Origin: Acinetobacter lanii
GTDB taxonomy: Bacteria; Pseudomonadota; Gammaproteobacteria; Pseudomonadales; Moraxellaceae
Length of the DNA stretch: 64,000 nucleotides
Assembly (NCBI RefSeq): GCF_011578285.1
Contig: NZ_CP049916.1
Coordinates: forward strand, 2,232,001-2,296,000
Reading direction: 5' to 3'
How positions within the stretch are numbered: the stretch's first letter is position 1; each line of letters begins with the position of its first letter. This document shows positions 1-8,385 of the stretch, one piece after another. Below the pieces are notes generated by a model. It was not told the origin of the DNA and ran no database searches. It saw nothing but the letters and a program-made list of their open reading frames with translations. Both the position numbers and the translations under genes were made by a program.

Positions 1-1440
1 GTCTAAAGTCGCAACCGGGCTTAAAGTGGTCATTTTCAAAGATTGAACTTGACCGACTTTGGTTACACCAATATTCGCTTCACCACGTGCAAACAATTCA
101 TCTGCCACGTTTTGGTTCAGTGTATCGAGTAATTCTGTTGGATAACCTTCAGGAATCACTCGGAACAATACCGATGCAAATTGTGGATCAACCAACATTT
201 CAAGACCATCCGTTGCATCAATATAAGCCGCAACATCACGCGTTAAACCCACACCATGATCGATCATTGAACCGTAAAGTTCTTCACCGAGTGCTTCAAC
301 GGTCATCCACAATTTCAATGCATCAAAACGACGCGTGGTTTGTAGCGACTTAGACACAAGGTTGGGTACGCCATGCTCTTCATCATAAGCCGAGTTTAAG
401 TACTCTGCTTCGTAATGCATGAAACGATAGTTCGCTTCATCTTTCAGCAAAAATGCGCCACATGAAATCGTTTGGAAATAATGCTTATGGAAATCAAGCG
501 TTACTGAGTCAGAAAGCTCGATCCCGTCTAGCATAGAACGATAGTCATTCGAAAGAATCAGTGCACCACCCCATGCCGCATCGATATGCATCCACGCGCC
601 ATATGTGTTGGTGATTTCACGAATTTCTTTGAGTGGGTCAATTGCGCCTGCATCGGTTGTACCTGCAGTTGCCACCACACATGCCACGATCTTACCTTCG
701 TTTTGAAGGTGCGCCATGGTTTTCTCAAGTGCGTTAACATCCATCTGTGCGTTGTCGTTCACAGGAACAGTGACCACAGATTGGAAGCCCATGCCCATCA
801 TCGCCATGTTCTTTTGCACAGAGAAATGTGCATTTTCAGAACAAATGACTTTGACGTTACGCATTGCATCGCTTGGTACGCCATCACGCTGAACAGACCA
901 CGGATTGCCGTTTTCGTCTTTCCAGTTTTTCGCGATGCACGCATCACGCGCAAGTAACACACCCATCAAGTTCGACTGTGTGCCGCCAGAGGTGAATACA
1001 CCGGCTTGACCTGAACCGTAGCCGACTTTTTGACGAAGCCAGTCAATCAGTTGCACTTCCATCAATGAACCTGCAGGGCTTTGATCCCATGAATCCATCG
1101 ATTGGTTGGTTGCGTTAATGAGCACTTCCGCGATTTGGCTTGTCACCATGGTTGGGCAGTGCAAATGCGCGAGTGAATGCGGATGATGGACTTTTAAGCT
1201 TTTATTAAGGAAAAGCTCAACCATACGATCCAAAGATTTTTGTACACCTAAACCTTCTTTAGAAGGATTGAATGCGATGGCAGAGCGCAGCTCTTTAATG
1301 CTACCACCTGTGTACATTTTGTCATTTTGCAACCATGCAGAGACAGCTTTTACAGCTGAATCCATTGCTGACTGATAGTCAGCAATAGACTCTGCATCAT
1401 TGCAGAATAAGGCTTTACGATGTTCTGCAAAATCAACCAT
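1..1440 (-). CDS. ddc: L-2,4-diaminobutyrate decarboxylase, 3' end missing
   Basis: Pyridoxal-phosphate decarboxylase of the group II (glutamate/aromatic amino acid) family, expected to turn L-2,4-diaminobutyrate into 1,3-diaminopropane in the cytosol. The reading frame is open for 480 codons from ATG at 1440 down to the window edge, so the C-terminus is missing; the family is about 510 residues. The PLP-lysine motif DFHKHYFQ is visible, with HIDAAWGGA before it. The start lies 3 bp after the dat stop and has a GAGGCG ribosome site inside the dat 3' end, so translation is probably coupled. The pairing with dat is the main reason to choose diaminobutyrate over other amino acids as substrate. 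Confidence 0.93.
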   Translation of the reverse strand, partial: MVDFAEHRKALFCNDAESIADYQSAMDSAVKAVSAWLQNDKMYTGGSIKELRSAIAFNPSKEGLGVQKSLDRMVELFLNKSLKVHHPHSLAHLHCPTMVTSQIAEVLINATNQSMDSWDQSPAGSLMEVQLIDWLRQKVGYGSGQAGVFTSGGTQSNLMGVLLARDACIAKNWKDENGNPWSVQRDGVPSDAMRNVKVICSENAHFSVQKNMAMMGMGFQSVVTVPVNDNAQMDVNALEKTMAHLQNEGKIVACVVATAGTTDAGAIDPLKEIREITNTYGAWMHIDAAWGGALILSNDYRSMLDGIELSDSVTLDFHKHYFQTISCGAFLLKDEANYRFMHYEAEYLNSAYDEEHGVPNLVSKSLQTTRRFDALKLWMTVEALGEELYGSMIDHGVGLTRDVAAYIDATDGLEMLVDPQFASVLFRVIPEGYPTELLDTLNQNVADELFARGEANIGVTKVGQVQSLKMTTLSPVATLD

Positions 1441-1443
1441 GTC

Positions 1444-2817
1444 TTATGCGCCTCGAGTTGCAACAAGTGCTTCAGCAAGTGCTTTCTTGAAGCGAGCGAT
1501 CACTTCTACACATTCGTCATGATTAATAATCAGTGGGCAAAGTAAACGAATCACTGTACCGTTACGACCACCTTTTTCTAACAACAGTTTGTTGTCGAAG
1601 CATGCGGCTTGAATTGCAGCTGCCAATTGACCATCACCTGGCAATGAACCCATGTGATCAGCAGGCTTACGCTCATCCACGATTTCAACACCAATCATTA
1701 AACCACGACCACGCACGTTACCGATACATGGGAATTCTTGCGCTAATTTTTTCAATTCAGCTTGTAAGAAATCACCGCGTTCTTGTGCGTTTTGCGCCAA
1801 GTTTTGCTCTTTAATGGTTTTGATCGTTGCAAGACCTGTACCCATCGCCAATTGGTTACCACGGAATGTCCCCGTGTGACCTGCTGGCTGCCAGGCATCG
1901 AACTTACGTTTAATACCGAGTACAGCAAGTGGCAAGCTACCACCGACGGCTTTCGACATCACCACAACATCAGGCTCAATGCCCGCATGTTCAAAGGCAA
2001 ACATTTTACCTGAACGTGCAAAGCCTGCTTGGACTTCATCTAGAATCAGTACGATGTTATGTTTTTCAGTCACTTCACGAATTTTTTTCAGCCATTTTAC
2101 CGGTGCTGTCACCACACCGCCTTCACCTTGAATCGCTTCAAGAATCACAGCAGCAGGTTTGGTTACACCGCTCTCGACATCTTCAATAAAGTTTTCGAAA
2201 TAATAAGTTAAAGCATCTACACCTGCTTCACCGCCAATGCCCAATGGGCAACGGTATTCATGCGGATATGGCATAAATTGTACGCCTGGCATTAAGCCAT
2301 TCACCGCATTTTTCGCAGATAAGTTCCCTGTCATGGCTAAAGCGCCATGCGTCATCCCATGATAGCCACCGGAAAAGCTAATCACAGAACTACGACCTGT
2401 ATAGGTTTTGGCTAATTTAATTGCTGCTTCTGTACCATCTGCACCAGATGGACCACAGAACTGTAGACAATACTCAGCCTTACCCCCAGGGAGTTGCTCA
2501 AGTAATGCTTCAGTAAACGCATCTTTTAAAGGTGTTGTTAAATCCAATGTATGCAACGGTAAACCGCTTGCAAGTGTATCTTGGATACTTTGAATGACCG
2601 CAGGATGATTATGGCCTAATGCCAATGTCCCTGCCCCAGCTAAACAATCGAGGTACGTCGTACCTTCAACATCGGTAACCCAGCACCCTAAGGCTTTTGC
2701 TATCGCTAATGGAAGTTTACGTGGATAGCTACGAACATTGGATTCCATTTGACTTTGGCGAGTTAAATAGTATTCGTTAGTAGACTTAGTGGCAGAATTT
2801 ACTGAAGAAACGCTCAT
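1444..2817 (-). CDS. dat: Diaminobutyrate--2-oxoglutarate aminotransferase
   Basis: Class III PLP aminotransferase that makes L-2,4-diaminobutyrate from aspartate semialdehyde with glutamate as amino donor, feeding the decarboxylase that follows. The protein has 457 residues, full family length. [13 protein letters not shown] (about 259-271) carries the PLP-contacting Asp, and [13 protein letters not shown] holds the Schiff-base lysine near residue 289. It is first in a two-gene unit with ddc, 3 bp apart. In Acinetobacter this pair is known to make 1,3-diaminopropane. The roughly 500 bp upstream contain no gene. Confidence 0.93.
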   Translation of the reverse strand: MSVSSVNSATKSTNEYYLTRQSQMESNVRSYPRKLPLAIAKALGCWVTDVEGTTYLDCLAGAGTLALGHNHPAVIQSIQDTLASGLPLHTLDLTTPLKDAFTEALLEQLPGGKAEYCLQFCGPSGADGTEAAIKLAKTYTGRSSVISFSGGYHGMTHGALAMTGNLSAKNAVNGLMPGVQFMPYPHEYRCPLGIGGEAGVDALTYYFENFIEDVESGVTKPAAVILEAIQGEGGVVTAPVKWLKKIREVTEKHNIVLILDEVQAGFARSGKMFAFEHAGIEPDVVVMSKAVGGSLPLAVLGIKRKFDAWQPAGHTGTFRGNQLAMGTGLATIKTIKEQNLAQNAQERGDFLQAELKKLAQEFPCIGNVRGRGLMIGVEIVDERKPADHMGSLPGDGQLAAAIQAACFDNKLLLEKGGRNGTVIRLLCPLIINHDECVEVIARFKKALAEALVATRGA

Positions 2818-3325
2818 ATCGAATTACCATCTCTGATATGGGTTGAAAGAAATAAGTCGGGGGACTTTCGGTCTTTTGACTCGGTGCTTTATGATTTTCT
2901 AGTCAGTTTTAAGAGCTCTTGTATGTAATGGCTAACTAGACGGCGGATAATACCTAATTTTTTTGAAAAATAAATAGGTATAAGTATCAAAAATGCCAAG
3001 AACAGTACAAATAATTGCAATTCAAGTGCATTTCGATTGAATATTCATCTTACAGACCACCCCATGGAATGAAAGCCTATTTTTATATCTATTTGTGTCG
3101 GGTTTTCAATCAATCAAATGTGTAAAATCAGAATTGTGTATGAGTTGGCATTTTTAAATAAAATATAAAATCAATAATCATTCTCAATTCAATTACAAAT
3201 GCACCACATTTTATGCTTCATCTCACCAACATCGAGTTTTAACATAGATTCAAAAATATGAACTTGAAGTTCTGATTTTAAATTTATGATGTCTATATCA
3301 ATCTATTTAAATATTAGGAAAGACC
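2818..3325. other. Long divergent intergenic region
   Basis: About 500 bp of A+T-rich DNA between the outward-reading dat and SIMPL genes, so it must carry promoters for both. I see no convincing coding frame or RNA gene. The only recognisable site is a Fur-like 15-mer at 3172-3186, listed separately. Confidence 0.6.
3172..3186. promoter_or_regulatory. Possible Fur box
   Basis: The sequence CAATAATCATTCTCA fits the 7-1-7 Fur inverted repeat (TGATAAT-N-ATTATCA) at about 12 of 15 positions. It lies 140 bp before the SIMPL gene and 355 bp before dat. A+T-rich DNA gives such matches by chance, so support is weak. Confidence 0.25.
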
Positions 3326-4030
3326 ATGCGCTTACTCACCCTAGCTTCACTTTTCACAACAGTTGCTCTAAGCAATGCCGTCTTTGCCCAATCTACAGAA
3401 AACTTAAACTACAATGTGGTGAATATTCAAGCCGAAGCTACGCGCAAAGTCTCAAATGATGAAATGCATGCAGTTTTATTCATTGAAAAAAGTCACAAAC
3501 AGCCGGCTGAATTGGCCACTCAAATTACCCAACTGATGAATCAAGCCCTATCATTGGCAAAAAAATACCCACAAGTTAAAGTTGAAACCGGTGCTCAAAC
3601 CACCTACCCCGTGTATGACAATGACTCGACCAAACTCAAAGAATGGCGGGGCCGTGCTGAGGTCAATATTGAAAGTACCGATTTTAAAGCCGCTAGCCAA
3701 TTGGTCAGTGAACTGCAACAGAATTTTCAAACTCAATCGATTAACTTCACTGTGTCAGATGCACAGCGTAAAAAAGTTGAAAATGATCTGATGACGGAAG
3801 CCTCCAAAAACTTTCAACAACGTGCGCAATTGTTGACTCAAGCATGGAACAAATCAGGCTATAACTTGGTCAGCCTGAATTTAAATACCAACAACGCATA
3901 CCCACAACCAGTGATGATGCGTGCCAACATGGCCAAGTTTGCAGGCGCTGAATCCGCAGATGCTCAAAATGTAGCGGCAGGTGAATCTAAAATCACGGTC
4001 AATGCCAATGGCGCCATTCAATTCAAGTAA
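3326..4030 (+). CDS. SIMPL-domain (DUF541) periplasmic protein
   Basis: A 234-residue protein with a classic signal peptide (about 1-21, cleavage after AVFAQ), so it is exported to the periplasm. The rest matches the SIMPL/DUF541 family (YggE-like, BP26-like): an N-terminal strand region with IQAEATRKVSNDEMHA, a central helical part, and a C-terminal segment ending ESKITVNANGAIQFK. Relatives are tied to oxidative-stress tolerance or form ring-like oligomers, but the biochemical role is not settled. A ribosome site (AGGAAAG) precedes the ATG. Its stop is followed within 5 bp by the inverted-repeat element at 4035-4232. Confidence 0.82.
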   Translation: MRLLTLASLFTTVALSNAVFAQSTENLNYNVVNIQAEATRKVSNDEMHAVLFIEKSHKQPAELATQITQLMNQALSLAKKYPQVKVETGAQTTYPVYDNDSTKLKEWRGRAEVNIESTDFKAASQLVSELQQNFQTQSINFTVSDAQRKKVENDLMTEASKNFQQRAQLLTQAWNKSGYNLVSLNLNTNNAYPQPVMMRANMAKFAGAESADAQNVAAGESKITVNANGAIQFK

Positions 4031-4034
4031 ATTA

Positions 4035-4232
4035 CTAGACTTCTTGCATAAATCAAATTTTAACCACGGTTTAATTCATAATAAAAGTTCCCTCTCCTTT
4101 TAAAGGAGAGGGTTAGGGAGAGGATTTATATGACCCCCCTCATCCCGACCTTCTCGCAAAGTTAAAAAGGAGCCTTTCAATTTTCATTTTATTATTCAAT
4201 TTTGAACATTTTTCGACTTTTGCAAGAGATCT
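4035..4232 (+). repeat. Short inverted-repeat element, copy A
   Basis: A non-coding block of about 198 bp found again, inverted and nearly identical, at 33231-33431. Its ends form imperfect terminal inverted repeats: TAGACTTCTTGCATAAA at the left, and TAGATCTCTTGCAAAAG as the reverse complement of the right end. A near-perfect hairpin, CCCTCTCCTTT/AAAGGAGAGGG, lies at 4090-4112. Both edges carry TA, as expected for a TA-targeting MITE, but this is inference. There is no transposase. Confidence 0.85.
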
Positions 4233-4358
4233 ACTTTTGATCTAAGCCGGTATTTAAATCATTAGGTTTTAAATACGCTACGCTCACTGGATTATTACTG
4301 ATAATCAACTAGCGATATTAAATTCTTAGATTCTCAAAAACACTGAAAGATTGATTTT

Positions 4359-4389
4359 AAAAACCGCTCAGAAAACCTTAGCGGTTTTT
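4359..4389 (+). terminator. Intrinsic terminator
   Basis: Perfect 10-bp stem AAAAACCGCT/AGCGGTTTTT with an 11-nt loop, ending in a T run. It would stop transcripts from the SIMPL gene and repeat before the permease gene. Confidence 0.8.
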
Positions 4390-4451
4390 ATGATTTGGTA
4401 TTGGCTTTAAAAGCCGTATCATACAATCACACGGATGTGATCTTAAAAATA

Positions 4452-5219
4452 ATGCTCTTCGAATCAATCAATTTTTCATTGGTGTTTTTTGCCTTTTGCG
4501 CGGGTCTAGTCGATGCTACTGTCGGCGGTGGTGGTTTAATTTTAGTCCCTGCGCTGTTGTATGCTTATCCCCAATTAAACATTGCGACGATCTTTGGCAC
4601 CAATAAAGCCGTTGCTTTGGCCAGTGCCTCCTCTTCTGCGATTGGCTTCATTCGCCGCGTGAGTCTGCCATGGACGCTGATTATACCGACCATGTTGTCT
4701 GCATTTCTGTTTGCTTATTTGGGTGCAATATCCATTTCAGTGATTCCTAAAACATTCCTGCAATATGCGGTGTTTGTTTTACTGATCGTTATGGCGGTGT
4801 ACACCTTTTTAAAAAAAGATTTGGGACATGTGCACAGACAAATTCAGATGGGTAAAAAACAGATTGTATCGGGCATTTGCTTTGGTGCTTTGATTGGCTT
4901 TTATGACGGTGTTTTTGGACCGGGTTCAGGTAGCTTCTTTTTGTTTTTATTCATCAAAGTGTTCGCCTTTGATTTTATCCATGCGGTGGCGGCTGCCAAA
5001 CTACTTAATATTGCCACTTTTATTGCAGCGCTGATTTTCTTTATTCCTGAAGGTCATGTGATTTGGTCGGCAAGTATGTACATGGTTTTGGCTGCCATAA
5101 TTGGCGCTTATGTCGGCACATTAGTGGCATTTAAATATGGCAGTGCTTTTATCCGTGTGTTTTTCTTGCTGTTGTTGCTGTTTCTGATTGGTCGAATGGG
5201 CTATCAATTATTTTTCTAA
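4452..5219 (+). CDS. TSUP-family (TauE/SafE) membrane permease
   Basis: Inner-membrane protein of the TSUP family, which moves sulfite, sulfonates, sulfoacetate or related organic anions; the substrate here cannot be told. Family marks are FCAGLVDATVGGGGLILVPA near the N-terminus and the repeated half-motif GALIGFYDGVFGPGSGSF in the middle, each followed by hydrophobic helices, giving about 8 membrane spans. I place the start at ATG 4452 (MLFESINF, 255 residues) because the only longer option is a TTG at 4395 that overlaps the terminator region and adds a non-family extension. It is monocistronic, between two terminators. Confidence 0.85.
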   Translation: MLFESINFSLVFFAFCAGLVDATVGGGGLILVPALLYAYPQLNIATIFGTNKAVALASASSSAIGFIRRVSLPWTLIIPTMLSAFLFAYLGAISISVIPKTFLQYAVFVLLIVMAVYTFLKKDLGHVHRQIQMGKKQIVSGICFGALIGFYDGVFGPGSGSFFLFLFIKVFAFDFIHAVAAAKLLNIATFIAALIFFIPEGHVIWSASMYMVLAAIIGAYVGTLVAFKYGSAFIRVFFLLLLLFLIGRMGYQLFF

Positions 5220-5240
5220 ATGATTATGAATTGCTCCATA

Positions 5241-5269
5241 AAAAAAGCCACTAGATCAGTGGCTTTTTT
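5241..5269. terminator. Bidirectional intrinsic terminator
   Basis: AAAAAAGCCACT-agatc-AGTGGCTTTTTT serves the convergent permease and desaturase genes. Confidence 0.88.
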
Positions 5270-5283
5270 CACATACTTAAGAA

Positions 5284-6378
5284 TTATTTCTTAAATGGAA
5301 ATGCATATTTCACGATACGTTTGATCACACTACCATACTGTTTAAGTAGACTTGCATTGTTATAATTCAAACCATATTTTTCACAGACGGCTTGTACTTT
5401 AGGCGCCATTTTACGGTAACGACGTGCAGGAATATCTGGGTACAAATGGTGCTCAATTTGGTGACTTAAATGTCCTGTCAAAATATGGAAAGCTTCAGAC
5501 CCGGTTAAGTTTGAAGAACCACGAATCTGACGCATATACCAGTGTCCACGGCTTTCATTTTCAAGCACGGTTTTCGGGAACACTTCGACATCTTTGGTAA
5601 AGTGACCACAGAAAATAATACTAAAGGTCCAAATATTACGTAGACCATTGGCAACACAGTTCCCCGCAAGTACAGGTAAAGCCGCAGGACCAGCAATGAG
5701 TGGGAAGAATACATAATCTTTAAACATTTGTTTGCCAATTTTTTTCTTCATTGGCGTCAAACGTTGATTGAATTCTTTTTTGCTCATGCGACCTTTCAGG
5801 TATTTACCAATTTCAAGGTTTTGAATCGCAACGCCCCATTGGAACAACAAGCAAAACGGAATGCTATATAGCGGTTGTAAAAGGTAGCCTTTTTTCCAAC
5901 GTTGCTCTGGGAATAAACGCAATACGCCATAACCAATATCATCATCCATACCTTTAATGTTGGTGTAGGTATGATGTTTAAAGTTATGGGTTTGACGCCA
6001 GTCGTCTGCCGTACCCACGATGTCCCACTCATAGGTGGTGCCTTTGAACTTTGGATCATTCATCCAGTCATATTGACCGTGCATGACATTATGACCGAGT
6101 TCCATATTTTCCATGATTTTGGCAAAGCCCAACAGACCGGTACCTAAAATCCATGCCGGCGGGAACCATCCTGCAAATAAGCAAGCACGCCCTAAAATTG
6201 AACTATAACGAATCGCGGCATAGACACGCTTAATATATTTTTCGTCTTTTTCGCCCAAGTCATCTAAGACTTCTTGTTTAATGGCATCCAATTCACGTGC
6301 AAGTTCATCTAACTGAGCATTGGTCAATTCGCGATTTTTTGGATTTTTAAAATATTGTAGTTGTACTGGCATATTCAT
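5284..6378 (-). CDS. Membrane acyl-CoA/acyl-lipid desaturase (DesB type)
   Basis: Di-iron membrane desaturase that introduces a double bond into fatty-acyl chains using oxygen and electrons from a ferredoxin-like partner. All three histidine boxes are present: HNVMH (96-100), HNFKHH (131-136) and QIEHH (307-311). The Gln in the third box is typical of the front-end/linoleoyl-CoA-desaturase-like branch. The 364 residues include two hydrophobic hairpins around 64-88 and 222-258. It starts 12 bp after its reductase gene, so the two are cotranscribed, as in the Pseudomonas desBC operon. Position of the double bond is not predictable from sequence. Confidence 0.93.
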   Translation of the reverse strand: MNMPVQLQYFKNPKNRELTNAQLDELARELDAIKQEVLDDLGEKDEKYIKRVYAAIRYSSILGRACLFAGWFPPAWILGTGLLGFAKIMENMELGHNVMHGQYDWMNDPKFKGTTYEWDIVGTADDWRQTHNFKHHTYTNIKGMDDDIGYGVLRLFPEQRWKKGYLLQPLYSIPFCLLFQWGVAIQNLEIGKYLKGRMSKKEFNQRLTPMKKKIGKQMFKDYVFFPLIAGPAALPVLAGNCVANGLRNIWTFSIIFCGHFTKDVEVFPKTVLENESRGHWYMRQIRGSSNLTGSEAFHILTGHLSHQIEHHLYPDIPARRYRKMAPKVQAVCEKYGLNYNNASLLKQYGSVIKRIVKYAFPFKK

Positions 6379-6390
6379 ATATGTACTCGC

Positions 6391-7458
6391 TTAAAGGTCG
6401 ATCACTAAGTCAGTTTGGGCTGAATTCACACAGATTTTCAGCAAATTACCGGGTTCAGTATTGCTTGCACCTGTGACCAAATTTTGGGTTGCACCTTGTG
6501 CTTTATTACATGCACATTTATTACAAATACCCATACGACAACCATGTGTCGGTTGGATGTTTTGTTGTTCCAACCCCACTAAAATAGATTGACCTTTTGG
6601 AATAGACACTGTTTTTTGCGATCGAGTTAAGGTCACTTCGATAAAGCCAACCTCATCCGACACCAATTCACTTAAACTAAAAGCTTCACTTTTAAAAGTT
6701 TTCGCTGCTTTAAATAACTGTTCTGCTGTGCTGACAAAACCAGAGGGCCCACACACATAGACGGTGCTTTGTGCTAAATTTTCAATCTCACTCAAATAGC
6801 TTTCATTTAAACGCGCATCTGTAGGTTGTGTTTGGGTGTGCATCACTTCAAATTTAAAATTGGCATGTTGTTGCGCCAGCTGATCAAAAGTCACTTTAAA
6901 CGCGACATCAGCTTCTGTTTTTACCCAATACATCAAATGGATCTGAGCTTTTGGATCTTTTTTTAATGCCTCAATGGTCAAACTGTACATTGGCGTAATG
7001 CCACTGCCTGCCGCCAACAGTACCAATGCCGATTGATCTTGTGGTAACAGCATATCGCCATAAGGTTGACCAAATTCAACGATATCACCAACTTCTGCGT
7101 GATCGATTAACCACGTGCTGACCACACCGCCATTGACCTTTTTAACGGTCAACATGACATGTTGTTCATCCACTTGAGTCAAGCTATAGGTTCGTTCATA
7201 ACGACGTCCATCATGAGTAATAATTACCGGATGATGTTGCCCTGCTTGCGCTTTTTCGAAACGAGAATTGGTTTTTAAGGTGAGACTCACCGTGTCATGC
7301 GCGGTGCTTTGTTTTTTTACAATTTTGCCTAAGGCCTGATTTAAAGACCAAAGTGGATTTAATTTTTGGAGCCAAAAATTTGCTGCATCAGCATCAAAAA
7401 CGGACTCAACCAAAGTTGTTCCGATAGAAGATTTGCGTGGTAAAACAGCGTGCATCAT
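6391..7458 (-). CDS. Ferredoxin-NADP reductase with C-terminal 2Fe-2S domain (DesC type)
   Basis: Electron-transfer partner for the desaturase. From the N-terminus it shows an FAD-binding barrel (RTYSLTQV), an NAD(P)-binding domain (LLAAGSGITPMYSL, YVCGPSGFV) and a plant-type 2Fe-2S ferredoxin domain with cysteines in HGCRMGICNKCAC plus a distal Cys near the end (LKICV). This order matches class IA reductases such as DesC. The frame is open further upstream to 7602, but that would overlap the divergent regulator and encode a low-complexity stretch, so I use the ATG pair at 7458/7455 (MMHAVLPRKSS). It is first in the operon with the desaturase. Confidence 0.92.
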   Translation of the reverse strand: MMHAVLPRKSSIGTTLVESVFDADAANFWLQKLNPLWSLNQALGKIVKKQSTAHDTVSLTLKTNSRFEKAQAGQHHPVIITHDGRRYERTYSLTQVDEQHVMLTVKKVNGGVVSTWLIDHAEVGDIVEFGQPYGDMLLPQDQSALVLLAAGSGITPMYSLTIEALKKDPKAQIHLMYWVKTEADVAFKVTFDQLAQQHANFKFEVMHTQTQPTDARLNESYLSEIENLAQSTVYVCGPSGFVSTAEQLFKAAKTFKSEAFSLSELVSDEVGFIEVTLTRSQKTVSIPKGQSILVGLEQQNIQPTHGCRMGICNKCACNKAQGATQNLVTGASNTEPGNLLKICVNSAQTDLVIDL

Positions 7459-7488
7459 TTGCTCACTACAATAGGGTTTGGAATTATT

Positions 7489-7519
7489 ATACATCTGTAT
7501 ATAAATTTGTATATATATT
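7489..7519. promoter_or_regulatory. Candidate operator between reductase and TetR genes
   Basis: The divergent promoter region has a palindrome ATACAtcTGTAT (7489-7500) overlapping a 12-bp tandem direct repeat: TGTATATAAATT at 7496-7507 and TGTATATATATT at 7508-7519. Position and symmetry suit binding by the adjacent TetR regulator; this is inference. Confidence 0.45.
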
Positions 7520-7594
7520 TGTTCAGAATCTTTCCATTCCCCTGCCTGCTGCTTAAAGGTATAATTCTGTAATGACTCTATATATTTGATCTTT

Positions 7595-8299
7595 ATGCGC
7601 ACTTCTTCACCTATTCCTGCTCAAACCTCTGCTCTTGAAGAAAGTCATGTATTAGGTCAATCGCAAGAAAAAGTACAGGTGCGTAGTGTGGGTCGTAAAG
7701 CCACCATTACCAAGGAAGAGTTATTCCAAGCTACACTCAATTTAATTGGTCCGAAGAAAAGTATTGCATCACTAAGTTTAAGAGAAGTCGCAAGAGAAGC
7801 AGGCATTGCACCGAATAGTTTTTATCGCCATTTTAAAGACATGGATGAATTGGCGATTGAACTGATTGATCGCGCTGCGATTGCCTTGCGTGAAATTTTA
7901 CATCATGCGCGTTTAAAAGCCTCTTTAGACACCAGTATCGTGCGCAGTTCGGTGGAAGTCTTTATCGAGCAGTTAGATCGGGATGAAGGCTTTTTAAGCC
8001 TGATGCTCCGTGAGGGTCATACCGGTTCAGACTCCTATAAAGATGCCGTCGATAAACAGCTCAATTATTTCCAACAAGAACTACAAGAAGACCTGATTCG
8101 TTTAGAAGCGGCGCAGAACCGTACCATGCATCATCCTGATTTGGCGGCCAAAGCGATTACGCAATTGGTGTTTGGGATGGGCGCCAAAGTGATTGATTTA
8201 TCACATGAGCAACGCCATGAAATCGCAGAACAAACCATTGCCATGATTCGGATGATTTTGGTCGGTGCCCGACATCTGGATGATTCCGCACTGCGTTAA
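7595..8299 (+). CDS. TetR-family regulator of unsaturated fatty acid synthesis (DesT/FabR type)
   Basis: A 234-residue TetR regulator. The helix-turn-helix is about residues 28-80 (ITKEELFQATLNLIG to SLREVAREAGIAPNSFYRHF). The C-terminal part resembles FabR/DesT, which sense acyl-CoA saturation and control desaturase genes. It reads away from the reductase-desaturase operon across a shared promoter region, the DesT arrangement of Pseudomonas. I start at ATG 7595 (MRTSSPIP) and not the TTG nine bases earlier. No clear ribosome site is present. The regulatory link is inferred from family and synteny. Confidence 0.85.
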   Translation: MRTSSPIPAQTSALEESHVLGQSQEKVQVRSVGRKATITKEELFQATLNLIGPKKSIASLSLREVAREAGIAPNSFYRHFKDMDELAIELIDRAAIALREILHHARLKASLDTSIVRSSVEVFIEQLDRDEGFLSLMLREGHTGSDSYKDAVDKQLNYFQQELQEDLIRLEAAQNRTMHHPDLAAKAITQLVFGMGAKVIDLSHEQRHEIAEQTIAMIRMILVGARHLDDSALR

Positions 8300-8322
8300 T
8301 TGTGATGCATGAACAATAAACC

Positions 8323-8354
8323 AAAAAGCCCTAAAGATTACCTTAGGGCTTTTT
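8323..8354. terminator. Bidirectional intrinsic terminator
   Basis: AAAAAGCCCTAA/TTAGGGCTTTTT stem between the convergent TetR and acyl-CoA ligase genes. Confidence 0.88.
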
Positions 8355-8385
8355 AAATTAAGCAAGATTCAGTTCAGCGATCAAA

